Below, piece after piece: positions 46,205-56,973 of a stretch of 64,000 nt of DNA. The stretch is from Aquanectria penicillioides (lineage: Eukaryota; Ascomycota; Sordariomycetes; Hypocreales; Nectriaceae). The DNA lies in assembly GCA_003415625.1 (NCBI GenBank), contig PYIU01000005.1, positions 687,001-751,000 on the forward strand, in the 5' to 3' direction. Below the pieces are notes generated by a model. It saw nothing but the letters and a program-made list of their open reading frames with translations. It had not been told where the DNA came from and made no database searches. Each line of letters opens with the position of its first letter. Within the stretch, counting starts at the first letter, position 1. A program made the translations under genes and the position numbers.

Positions 46205-46767
46205 TTAGTCGAAGAGACCGAAGCCCATATCCTCGTCGGACTCCTCCTTCTCTATAATGGTTGTTAGCATACCCAAGCGATTCGGATATTGGGGGTTTTG
46301 GAGAATTCAACGTACCCTCCTCCTTCTCCTCCTCAGCGGCCTCCTCAGCAGCACCACCAGCAGCGGCACCGCCGGCAGCGGGGGCGGCAGCACCACCACC
46401 GGAGCCAACGTTCACGAGGAGGTCCTTGACATCCTTGCCCTCGAGAGCCTACACACAAAAAAAATCCCAGTCAGAAAATTCCTAGTCCAAATGATCGCGG
46501 TAATCGGGGTTGATTAATCGGTTCGTACCTTGGCGAAGATGGAGGTCCAGATGGGCTCGACGTCCTCGACCTTAGCGGCCTTGATGAGGGTCTGGAGCTT
46601 GTCGGCCTGGAGTTTGCGATCACGAATTAGCATCACCACACAAAATGAATTTCACGGCGCGGGGCAGCGATGGTGCGGCCGTTGGGAAAAAGACGTACGG
46701 TGATATCAATGCCGTCGTCGGCAAGGATCAGGGCCGCGTAGGACGAAGCGAGCTCGGCGGTAGACAT
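46205..46767 (-). CDS. RPP1: 60S acidic ribosomal protein P1
   Basis: Component of the ribosomal stalk that recruits elongation factors. Four exons: 46699-46767, 46529-46606, 46316-46448, 46205-46251; 108 residues, the standard length. The N-terminal dimerisation domain reads [20 protein letters not shown], then [21 protein letters not shown] Gly/Ala hinge ([15 protein letters not shown]) leads to the acidic tail [12 protein letters not shown], the conserved stalk C-terminus that contacts GTPase factors. The first intron falls right after [10 protein letters not shown], early in the gene as is common for ribosomal protein genes. The acidic tail is encoded by a separate last exon of 47 bases. 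It diverges from the DUF2408 gene. Confidence 0.97.
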
Positions 46768-47635
46768 TGTGAATGTAGTTTGGCGGATGCAGGTGGATGG
46801 AAAGTCTGCACGAGGTCGTTGTGGTTGAGATTCAATATCACCAAGGAGGCTTGCCACAGAAAATTGCCCTGGTCGAAATTATCGGGTTGGAGGGCTTCAA
46901 GACCTAAAGTGGATGGCGAAACAGATTTTCCGCGCTCCGGGGTGGAAGCGAAGCGTGGGTCACCCACCATATTCAGCCTGATTGGCTGGTCCGGATCCAG
47001 CCAATGAGAGCATTTATCAGTGCCGAGCTCCGACCCAAGACGCATGTACCCCACTCTGCTGGGCTCCTGCCACCCCACCATTCCTCTTTATCCTTTATCG
47101 CTGGTTGAGGTAGGTGGGCCTCCCTTGCTTGGCCTGGTCGCGATGTACTAGCAGGAGCCCAGTGACACCATCCCTGGTCACCAAGTCCCGAGTTGTTAGG
47201 AAGGCGACGCCGCAATCGCTGGACCACCTTCCACACCAAAGTTACGCCTACAAATCGTCGCCTGCAACCCGCAACCCTTCCCCGCGAGAGCCACACGCTT
47301 TTCTCAGCTTTTTCTCGGTCTCATCATTGTCGTTTTTCTCCTCATCTCTTTGTCCAGCCCATGGCAATTCTTCCGCGCCCTTGACGCACACCCCACTATT
47401 CACTGATATCCGCTCCCGTTGACAACCCCGCCGCCACTGCCTGTCGCTGTCTGCACCCATCCTCGTTGCTGCCCGGAAGCTCTGGAACGCACGTCCGCCA
47501 GAGTCTGACCCCTCGGTTGCCCACGGCTCACCTCGCCGACGAGACCTGGCTTTTACATCCACCAAGCAGAGAGCAAATCTTTCTTCCTCGCATCTTCAAC
47601 TTTGCGTCGGAAGCAGACTGGAAACACCGAACATC
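46768..47635. promoter_or_regulatory. Divergent promoter of the P1 and DUF2408 genes
   Basis: 868 bases between two start codons pointing away from each other. It includes a CCAAT dyad at 46981-47005, listed separately, and a pyrimidine-rich leader (47230-47600) before the plus-strand gene. Confidence 0.65.
46981..47005. promoter_or_regulatory. Perfect CCAAT-box inverted repeat
   Basis: The arms attggctgg (46981-46989) and ccagccaat (46997-47005) are exact reverse complements around a 7-base centre. Each arm holds one CCAAT pentamer, the binding site of the heterotrimeric CCAAT-binding complex (HAP/CBC). The site is 214 bases upstream of the P1 start codon. Binding is inferred. Confidence 0.55.
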
Positions 47636-49252
47636 ATGGATACGCCGGTCGTTCCCCTCCCGCGGGACCCCCGCGAACGAGCAATCCTCGACCGCCTAGT
47701 CATGATCCGGGATCAGCTCCTACTCCTCAAGCAGGATCGCACCAACTACATTCGAACTCAAGATGTCATGCCGTTGTTCGACCAAACAATGGAGCAGGTC
47801 AAGGAGCTCAACACTGTGCGCACCGAGACAGGAGATAAGGAAGAGACTAGATGTGCGCCACCATCTGAGGAGTCATATGCGCCCATATGCTGATTTTGAT
47901 GATACAGTGGATAAGATCCTGGAAAGTTGCTTCCAATTGCTCTCCCTATTCTACCTCACGATCGGCCGCAACAACGAGGCGCCCGCCGCATACTCGCTGA
48001 CCTCGACCATCAAGAGATTGCTGGATCATCTCGTCGAAGCCGATCTATACACTTCCAAGGATCTTGGCAGCGTCAAATCAACCCTTGGGGGCCTCAGCAA
48101 GAGCATAGAGCACGCTACCCAGGAACAGGTCCCCGAGAAGAAGCCCCCGCCCTATATGCTAATCCTGTTGTCCAACCGGATTGGGCTCTGCCAGGCAACG
48201 TTGGCAAAGCTCCAGAAGCGACTCGAGCGCATTGCGGAGCCTCTCCTGCCGACACACCAGCAGCTCGTCTCAATTCTTCGTGCAATCGCTCTGGCCAACA
48301 CAAAATCAAAGGTAGGTAAAGATGTGCAGCATGAGGAGTTACGCTAACTAGCGACCAAGTTCTCAACTTCAGAAATTAAGAAACTGAGAAATCAAATCGT
48401 GGAAATTGGTGAGCGCCATAATGGCGGCAAGTTCACGTCGGAAGATGGAACACCACTGTCTGGCAGCGAAGAGGTTCACGATCTGTACCAGCGGTGCCTG
48501 AAATGGTCCGATCTTGTCATCGAGCGGTAAGATTTTTCTGTGTAACCGAAAGAGATTGTGTTCTGACCCCCCACACAGAAAAGGTGCAGTCGCTGACCAA
48601 TGGCGCCCGATGTACGATGTGCTGGTCGGAATCCGAAATGATCTCGAAAAACTGTCTTTGACACAAGCCTGGTCTCTGCGCGAGACAGACCTTTACGACT
48701 TCCAGCGCCAACTTGACAAGATTGATGAGAGTCGCGTAAACGGAAACTGGCTAGATGATCGGGGGCGACCGGCAGATCTTTGGACACAACGAACCATGTT
48801 ATATCTGATTCGACGGTCGTACGCATACATTTACTCTTTCATGTTGGCATCGGAGCCGGTCTCGGAGGCTCTCCTCCCCATCTACAACCAACTACAAACC
48901 CTGAAGCGTTGCCTCATCGAAGTCAAGAAGAATGGTGGCGTGTCGTCTGTTCGAGAACTATACCCGTACAGCATGAAGGTTGGTGGCAATGACGCTGCTA
49001 GATTTAATCTCCGCTAACCCGCCTTAGCTCAACTCGCTCGATAACATGAAGGTTGATGGCAAGTTTGTTGTCAATGGCGACATTCCTGAAGGCCAAGGTA
49101 GTGTAAGCGAGCTGCTAGCCGAGTGTTTCGACCTAAACTACGAACTGCGGGTGGCAGCAGAGGAGGGCGACGAGGCTAGATCCCCTGAAGCCAATGGGGA
49201 GAAGGAAGGTGAAACTGTCGCTGAGGCTAAGGCCGAAGCCAAGGCCGAATAA
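47636..49252 (+). CDS. DUF2408 / UPF0662 family protein
   Basis: Conserved fungal helical protein, like budding yeast YPL260W and a fission-yeast UPF0662 member; biochemical role not established. Five exons: 47636-47852, 47908-48311, 48360-48526, 48579-48978, 49028-49252; 470 residues. The start MDTPVVPLPRDPRERAILDR is followed by LLLLKQDRTNYIRTQDVMPL. Further family-like blocks are CFQLLSLFYLTIGRNNEAPA, STIKRLLDHLVEADLY, YLIRRSYAYIYSFMLASEPV and YPYSMKLNSLDNMKVDGKF. The last 30 residues are an acidic Ala/Glu/Lys tail. All four introns join in frame; the second exon's junction residue (L in R-L-D-K) is the least certain. No membrane segment is seen, so it is likely cytosolic. Confidence 0.9.
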
Positions 49253-49633
49253 AGGGATGTGGCCTGTTTTTGTGCTTGCGTCGGTGTATCATGGCGTTTG
49301 CTATTTGTTCATTCTTAATTTTCTCTGGTGGGGCTCGGTCGGAGGCAGGGATGGCTGTCCTCTGAGGATGTTCGGTGATATCTGGCCTCACAGGGCCATT
49401 CGACTGATATGTAACTTTACATCACGCGGGCGAAGGGAATGCGTGGGGGATTCGGGACACTTCGAAGACGTGAGCTTTCCAGCAATGGGCATCTAACTTG
49501 GGGACGGAAACCAAAAGGAATTGGCAGTATGCGTTAAGGCTTTCAACTTCATTATTGAGCATACAGTATTTGTTTTTTTCTGTTACTGGGGTGCTTCTCT
49601 TGTTGAAACCTGCATATGATCCAGCTGCAATCC
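49253..49633. other. Convergent intergenic spacer, no gene seen
   Basis: 381 bases between the 3' ends of the DUF2408 and YCII genes. T-rich in part; no gene recognised. Confidence 0.6.
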
Positions 49634-50267
49634 TTACGGGTTTCTGAAGGCACATCGGAAAGGGTAGATTTGAATCTGTTGCGTTTGAGCACGGGTCTCC
49701 AGTGTGGATTAATTGACTTAAGTTACCTTGTCCATGTCCCATACTCCAGAGGTGACGTAGATGTCCTTGCTGAGCTTCTCACGGACGGCCTCTACTGATT
49801 CGGCGACGCATACCATTGTGCTGCCCATGAAGTCAAGGCTTGTGGGAGAATCGTCCTTGGGGACGCTGTTGAGGAGGGCACCTAATCAAGTCAGCTCCTC
49901 TCAACATTTCCTGTCCGTATTGATATTTCATGTCACTTCATACCACCCATCTTGAAGCTTCCATCCTCTATGGAGCTAGTCAAGCCCTTGAAGTGAAGGC
50001 TGCACATCTCGTTAGGGTCGATCCACCACACGCAAAATAGCCATGCAGAGAAGCCTACGTGCGGACTTCGAGGCGCTTCTCAAGAACGCCAGGCTTATCA
50101 GGAACGATGACCAGAAACTCGTACTTGCCCTCGGGCGGGGAGACGGAGGTAGCCATGGCGCGGATGTGAGAGCGGGTTGCAGCAAACGGGGAGACGGCGG
50201 TCCGGAGTGCAAGGGGAGCTCGAGTGTTGACCTGAGAGAGCCGCTGGAAGGCGAGGCGGCTTGACAT
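49634..50267 (-). CDS. YCII-domain protein, probably mitochondrial
   Basis: Small protein with the YCII ferredoxin-like alpha/beta fold. Four exons: 50059-50267, 49944-49999, 49727-49881, 49634-49675; 153 residues. The first 50 residues are Arg/Ser/Ala-rich without acids (MSSRLAFQRLSQVNTRAPLA), like a mitochondrial presequence. A second Met (MATSVSPPEGKYEF) could give a cytosolic form. The domain reads EFLVIVPDKPGVLEKRLEVR, HFKGLTSSIEDGSFKMGGAL, FMGSTMVCVAESVEAVREKL and DIYVTSGVWDMDK. The last exon adds IQIYPFRCAFRNP, which matches the usual family end; reading through the last intron instead would stop after three residues. YCII proteins include dehalogenase-like and uncharacterised members, so the reaction here is unknown. 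Confidence 0.88.
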
Positions 50268-52746
50268 TTGGCGGCTAGAAGTGGCGAGCCCGTGACAAAG
50301 CGTCGGGGACTCGAGGATTGGAGGGCGTTTTATAGTAGCGCGCTGGCGGTAGTAGTGAGGCCTTGATCCGCGATGTGATTGAGGGCGGAAGCGGCTACGC
50401 TCGCAGCGGCACTGCGGGGTGCATTTCAGTGCGGGGTGTGGTTCGGTTTGGTGATGGGAGGGCTTCGGCACAAGGGCGCAAGTCGTTTGCGCCTTTCTGG
50501 CGGGGAACTTGCTGAAGAGATACGCAACAGAGTGGATGATGATAACTGTGATTGAACAATGACGACAATAGACAGGCGATTCTTACCATAAACACATGTT
50601 CAAATCATTCTTTATCTGTCTCGCCTTGAAGATGATGATGGGCAATGTTGACGATAGTGCTTGCTGCAAGTGGTGTAAGCCGATCGCCGACTTGGGTCGC
50701 CGACTCATGATTTCGAGTTGGGCACTGAAACTCCAATCAGTTCAACCCAGAGAAAATATAATGTTCCCAATCCGAACTAGGACATTATTGGTTTCAAATG
50801 TACCCGAATAAATCATTGGCTTATTTTTGGAACTCTGCCAATATATTAGGCTGAGCCGGGAAGCTATAGCCGGAAGACAGTCTTCCCGAGGAAAGATATA
50901 AGTTAGCCGCGTATTGTCGGCAAGCCACGGAAGAGGTGCATCTTCAATGAAGACGCTGCCATTGATGACCGACGTCAGGCCAAGCAAAACCGCAAAGCTT
51001 ATTTGCAATTGCCTGTTACCTAACGAAGCCAAATTGTCTCTCGAAATGAGAAATTCGTCATTTACACTACCTGACAAATCTAAGATGATGCGAAACACAA
51101 GGGACCCAACTGCCCGACTTCGGCGCGGCGTTGACCCTACGGAAACCAACAAAACTCACCTCGTGGCCACTCCCCGTGGACGCAACCTGACTCACCTCCC
51201 GGAGATACATTGCCCAATACCTAGATCTACATCGCCCATCTGGGCTGCAAGACAGGGCGGCAATCTACCGACTGGGAAATCGGGGCCGTGTCAAGTGACA
51301 CGCAGCGGTCCAGGGTAGCGGCCAAGCACTCGGATTTCGACCACCGAGCTTTAAGGCGTAGGTAAGCGAACCTAGCCAGGCACTGCCGCCAGAAGATGAT
51401 TGCCAAGCAGCTGCCCAGGCCAACCTGCAAACCACAACCCACGACAGTGGAACTTACACACGGGACCAACAACTCCCTCTGGCGCGCAAGACACCCAACA
51501 CCGAGAACTGGCCGCGGCGTCCCGGGAATAACGTCACTGGTGTCGCTTCACAACACGTCGCCGCTGTCGATCCAAGCGCGCGCGAGCTTACCTGAGCCGA
51601 GGAGAAAAAAACCTGGCCTTGGACAGGTATTCCCCACCGTCGCTTCTCCCTAGTGAGCTTGGCTTGGACATGAATTTCTCAGACAGCAAGCCCGTCTGAG
51701 AGCGCATCGTATGTCATCGTATCAGGACCGCAACGGGATTCCACCACCGCCTTGCCTTGCCCCGCGGGGTGGTGGTCTCAGATTGCAGAAGGTAGATTTC
51801 CATCTGCTGGCTCACTAGACAGCCGAGAACATGGAGTGAGACAGATCTCGTAGCTACCCTTGCCCCGCTTGCTTGCACCTTTGCTATAGCTCTCCGTGAC
51901 AGCTGCATCACTTACTTACACATGGACTGCGCCCGAAATACCCCCTTCCCCGGAGCCTCCGGAGATACTGGCCTCGCTGTCGCCGGGTCGGACCCGCTCT
52001 CAGCTCCGGGGGAACCTGAGCTGAAGGGAAACTAGGGCCCCTCCCAGCTCTTGCCTCGACGGTTGGGGTTTCCTCGCACGGGATCATGGTCCCGAGAACA
52101 ACTCGGCCGGCCCGGTGGTCGCCCAAGGATGGAGAAAGAAGTGGATTCCCTTTTTGGGGTTTCCCAGCACCTATCCGGATCCAGGTAGCCTGCAAGCTTG
52201 TACGTACTCGCCCGCAGCTCTCGTGCGACGACGTCACACCACTATGACAGGCTGGAACTGTCCCGCAATCGGGGGGATCTCGACCTTGCGTACGGGGTTT
52301 TCGGGGGCCATGTCCTTGGAGATGCAGGGCCGCGGTTCGGCTACCTCTGACAGGTTCGTTCGTTCGGTCACCTGAGCCGTCCTGGTTTTTTTTTTCTTTC
52401 CTCTTGGACGTGGCCCGAGTGTTTGAGATGGGGTTTTGGGGAACGATATAATATCTTGCTTCGTCGCCTTGATCGAGTTCCTGTTCTGTTCCATCATCCC
52501 TCATACACTCTTCGGAGCTGCAGTAACAAACCACACCATCAAGCCACACAATCACAATCACACATACACTTATACGCACCCACATACACACATATAAACA
52601 TCCATACACACACCCACCCACACCTTTCATCAAACCTACCTGAAAGCACACAAGAACCTCAAGTCTTGACTACAGTCACATCAACCACACAACAACAACA
52701 ACAACCACAACCACATCTAAACACAACAACACCAATCAAACTTGCC
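50268..52746. other. 2.5-kb divergent spacer with CA-rich leader, no other gene seen
   Basis: It contains the promoters of the YCII gene (left) and the 110-residue gene (right). The last 200 bases (52540-52740) are made largely of C and A (cacacacccacc, caacaacaacaacc), as in unstructured fungal leaders. No tRNA, repeat ends or coding region is recognised between. Confidence 0.55.
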
Positions 52747-53079
52747 ATGGCCCCATCCGTCTACATCCTCCTCCACCGCGATGCTGCCGGCGTCCCCACC
52801 ATCCTCTCCGTCTACTCTGAGCTCCCCGACGCCAACGCCGCCTGCGTGCAACAGGCCGACGAGGCCAAGGTCGACATCAAGGGCCGCTCGCCCCGCGAGC
52901 TCCAGCGCTGGGAAGACGCAGACGGCACCGCGTGCTGGGTCGAGAAGCACACCGTCGTGCCCCGCAAGCCCACGCCCGCCGCCCGCGTCGCCAGCCCCAA
53001 GCGAAAGGACAGCAGCCTGTACGACAACGACGAGGATGACATCATCGAGGTCCAGGACAAGGAGGACAACTACGACTAA
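52747..53079 (+). CDS. Small unknown protein with acidic tail (110 aa)
   Basis: Intronless, starting at an ATG in strong context (cttgccATGG) after a CA-rich leader. The first 70 residues look like a compact alpha/beta domain: VYILLHRDAAGVPTILSVYS, then AACVQQADEAKVDIKG and CWVEKHTVV. A basic linker (TPAARVASPKRKD) leads to a very acidic tail (YDNDEDDIIEVQDKEDNYD). Codons favour C at third positions as in well-expressed fungal genes. I do not recognise the family. No signal peptide or membrane segment. The 3' end faces the CoA ligase gene. Confidence 0.75.
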   Translation: MAPSVYILLHRDAAGVPTILSVYSELPDANAACVQQADEAKVDIKGRSPRELQRWEDADGTACWVEKHTVVPRKPTPAARVASPKRKDSSLYDNDEDDIIEVQDKEDNYD

Positions 53080-53604
53080 GCATCAGCTTTTCGGGGTCCA
53101 GCATGGACGAACGGATGGCAAAGGGCATGCATATGCATGGATGAATCACGGTGGGGGAGGGGGTGACAAAAGCAACCACCAAGGATAATGCGGGGGTGAA
53201 ATGAGGCGTTCGCTCTTTTTTTTTCTGGGTTGTGAGATGAGATGAGATGAGATGCGACGGGATCTGGATCTTGGACATGGATTGTGAGAATAGACTACGG
53301 AGGGGAAACAGAGATCCGGGGCAGTGTAATATGGACCGGCATGGGAAACAAGTGCAAAGAGACTTTTCAGTTTTTACATAGCGAGCAACGAATGCATCTC
53401 ATTTTTGTTGTTGTTGAAACCAACATTTCTTTCGCCAGGCTTACTTACATGGATCTTACAATTTCTGTACCTTGTCCAGTCTAAAGTTGACAGCTAGAAT
53501 ATGTGCACGCAACAGGTGTGCCACATCTGTACTAATTTTCCACCCTTGTTCTTTTTTTCTTCCTCCTTCTTCTCTCTTACTTCCTTTACCCCGCGCCGGC
53601 TGGT
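53080..53604. other. Convergent intergenic spacer, no gene seen
   Basis: 525 bases between two gene ends. It has a short gagat repeat near 53236-53255 and is T-rich before the CoA ligase end. Nothing coding is seen. Confidence 0.6.
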
Positions 53605-55330
53605 TTACAGCTTGGCCTTGGGCTGCTTCATCATGGTCTCGGCTACGATGCGGCGCTGGATCTTTCCAGTCGCCGTCTTGGGCATGATCTCGGTGAAGTA
53701 GACCTTCTTGGGAATCTTGAACTTGGCCGAGCGCTCGGCCATCCAGCCCTTGAGCTCGTCCGCAGACAGGGCCTCGTCCTTCTTCAGCACTACGGCTACG
53801 CCAATGTCCTGGCCGTACACCTCGTCGGGGATGGCGAAGCTCACGGCCTCGCTGATCTTGGGGTGTCGGGTCAGGACGTTGTCCAGCTCAATGGGGCTAA
53901 TCTTCTCGCCGCCCTTGTTGATGAGCTCCTTGATGCGGCCCGTGATGATGACATAGCCGTCCTCATCCTTCTTGCCCTGGTCGCCAGTTCGGAAGAAGCC
54001 GTTCGTGTGGAAGGCACCGGCATTGGCAGTGGGGTTGTTGAGGTAGCCCTTGGTGACGTTCTCACCCTTGATGCAGATCTCTCCCTCGGCTCCCTGAGTC
54101 ACCTCCTCTCCCTGCTCGTTAAGAATCTTAATCTCAACGCCCTGGCCGACACCGACGCTGCCGGGCTTTCTCTTGGCGGGGGGTAGCGGGTTCGAGGTCA
54201 TCTGATGCGAGGCCTCGGTCATGGCGTAAGCCTCGAGGACGGGGGCGCCATACGTCTCCTCCAGCTTCTGGAAGACGGTGGGGGACAACGGGCTGGAGCA
54301 GGAGCGGATAAATCGAATGGAGGGCTTGGGCGACGGCGCCGGGTTCTTGAGGAGGATCTGGTGGATGGTGGGGACGGCCGTGTACCAGTTGGCCTTGTGA
54401 GCGATGAAGTCAACCCAGAACTCGGACGCGGAGAACTTGGGAGGCACAACCATGGAGCCGCCGGTGTAAAGGGGAGCCAGGAGACCACACAGGAGGCCGT
54501 GGACGTGGAAGAGCGGCATGACCAGCATGGTTCGGTCACTCGAGGTGAGCTGGTAAGTCTGCTCGATGTTGTCTAGCGCATGTGTTAATCCTCATCAAAG
54601 CCGCTAAAAGTCAAGGTGAATGAGATGTGATTGAGACATACGCATGGTTCGGGTCAGGTTGCGATGGGACAAGGGCACCTATTCGTCAATTCGATGAGCG
54701 GGAGTTGTCTCGGGGAACTGTCGGCATTCAAACTTACCACTTTGGGTCGAGATGTAGTTCCGCTGGTCCAGCCTTAGTATGTATTTTGATATTGCAGAAT
54801 TATATGTGAACTCACCTCGTGTGCAGGATGAGAGCCGTGTCGTCGGGCTCAGCGCGCAGCACCTTTTCCTTCTTGCCCTTGAGGAGGCCGAGATGCTTGA
54901 CGTCGAGCGCAACCTCGCCCTTGGCGGCGTCCCAGTAGCATTCGGCGACGGCGGCGTTGAACTTCTTCGCGGCCCGGACGCTGGGGGCGTTGGCGTCCCA
55001 GGCGCCCTTGGGGACGAGGATGATGTCGCTCTTGACGTCGTCGATGTAGAACTCAAACTCGTCCTGCTTGTAGGCCGGGTTGAGGGGCGCCGCGATGCCG
55101 CGCTGCCAGGAGGCGGCGAGGAAGGAGACGATGAACTCATATGAGTTGATGAGGGCGATGGAGACTGGTGAGGCCGTGGTGATTCCGAGGTCGGCGAGCT
55201 TGCTCTGGAACGACGAAACCTCGGAGTTGAGGGCGGCGTATGTGACGGTGAGAGGCGTGGGCCTGGAGGGGATGATGACGGCGGCTGAAGAGGGCGAGCC
55301 CTTGATGGCGGTTTGGAGAGTCAATGCCAT
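53605..55330 (-). CDS. PCS60: Peroxisomal AMP-dependent CoA ligase, Pcs60/oxalyl-CoA synthetase type
   Basis: Acyl-AMP/acyl-CoA ligase; the closest known type, yeast Pcs60 and plant AAE3, makes oxalyl-CoA from oxalate. Four exons: 54816-55330, 54738-54762, 54642-54678, 53605-54572; 514 residues, the usual length. The AMP-binding P-loop is rebuilt across the first intron as HTSGTTSRPK. Further motifs are MPLFHVHGLLCGLLAPLYTG, EAYAMTEASHQMTSNPLPP, GFFRTGDQGKKDEDGYVIIT, GRIKELINKGGEKISPIELD and the catalytic-lysine segment PKTATGKIQRR. The last three residues, A-K-L, form a peroxisomal targeting signal. The residue after the P-loop is V where most relatives have G; this depends on the exact join at exon 2. 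It diverges from Bzz1. Confidence 0.93.
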
Positions 55331-56973
55331 GATTGCTGGCGTTTGGCGACAAAGCTTGGGGATGAGAGTGAGAGAGGCTGATACGGAAGATGGCCGAGTT
55401 AGCCGGGTCAGGCGAGTTTTGAAAGGCGAAGATTACGAGCCCCGGAGCGATGCGAGAAGTGGGAATGTTCCAAAGGACCAGAAGAATATACTATAACAAG
55501 ATGGTATCGATACGAGGAGAATTGAAGACTTGAAGGAGGAGAGGAAAGCAAGCTAGCGAGCAGTCAAAGGTGCCCGGACTATTTGTGGTCCAACGAGGCT
55601 TGGCCTGCGATAGGGGAGAGGTGACGGTGACGTGCTTTTTTCCCATGGCGTTTCTCGCCCGGCATCCCTCCGACCGCCCGTCGATTCCATGGGGCATGCA
55701 TGGGCAAAAAAGGTGCTGCAAAGGCGCCGTCAGGGCCCAGACTCCACAGAAAAGAACCCCCCCACGACATGCCATGACGGCCCACGGCAGACCACTGCAG
55801 GCCACGGCAGGGGGATCCGCGGGGGACGGAATAATGGAATGGGAGTCTCCCAGGGGAGGCGTTCCGGGGGACCATCTCGCTGGCTAATGGCGGGCCAGAG
55901 ATGGCCAGTTAGTGGGCTTTTGGGGGTGGATGGGCCGTGGATGGACCATGGGAAGCCCACTGGAGATGGAGATGGCGTGGCCAGAACCCACAGGATCGTA
56001 GGGCGGTGTTGGGCTTGCTTTGAGTTTCCCGCATCAACAGCAGATGAAGCTATTCAGGACGGGGGTTTATACCATTGGAGCCTCGAGGGATGCGTTTCTC
56101 CAAATGCTGAACACAGCCAAACTCTTGTTGGGGGCATACCAGGAAGGGGGGTTGTTTTCTTTCCAGGGTCCAACACAGGCTCGAAGTACCTGGAGCTGCG
56201 GCGCAAAGTACCTGAGGCACGCTACATACCAGCAGCCCGACAGGTGTCAGTGCGGGTTTGATATCGATGGAACGACAGCAAGCCGTATTTGACTCCCAGA
56301 GCCGATTGCCCGTCTACCCGTCATCGTGCATGACGGCAGCGGACCAATATATTCATGCGACGCGTGAATTCCAGCGCCTAGTGACGTCTTTTGTCCTTAA
56401 TTACGAACACCTCTCGACACGCTCACGCACCCGCACTCGCGCACAAGATACAAGCCAGGAAGAAAAAGGAATCCTACCGTGCCTCGCAGGACGCTGTGCG
56501 CAATACATTGTCCATTGCCAAAAACCGACAAGTCCACCCTCCACCAAAGCCCGTCATTGGCGGGGTAGTAGCAGCGTCAATAGCCTGTTGTGGTCGTCTG
56601 TCGGTCCTCCTTTCCGCCCATCTGACGCCTGTATTCGTGCTCACCACCTACTGGATTGGGACACACCAGCCCCTGTCCTCCGTCCGCCAGCGCCGTCCAC
56701 CAGCGACCTCTACTGCGCCTCGCCGCCGTCTGCCCCCCCAAAGCCTAAGCCCAAAGCCCCCCCGCTGCTTCTCATCCCGATCCTGGGGCCACGACTTGCG
56801 TCTGCAACTCGCATCCCCGGCTTCGACAGCATTGCTACAGGCCGGCCGTCCGCCTCTTCGCCTCCTTCGCTCCCGTCACGGCTTTTGCGCTGAGCCTTGC
56901 GTCCCGTACATGTCTCCGTCTCGGCTGCCCGCCGCTCCATCTCGCTTCCTCATAGACGACATCGGGTTTCGTC
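55331..56973. promoter_or_regulatory. Divergent promoter region of the CoA ligase and Bzz1 genes
   Basis: 1.6 kb between two start codons. A GC-rich block at about 55640-56010 has short near-repeats (ccacggcag twice around 55780-55815). The right part (56360-56960) is C-rich and leader-like. The open frames here are low-complexity and not family-like. Confidence 0.5.
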
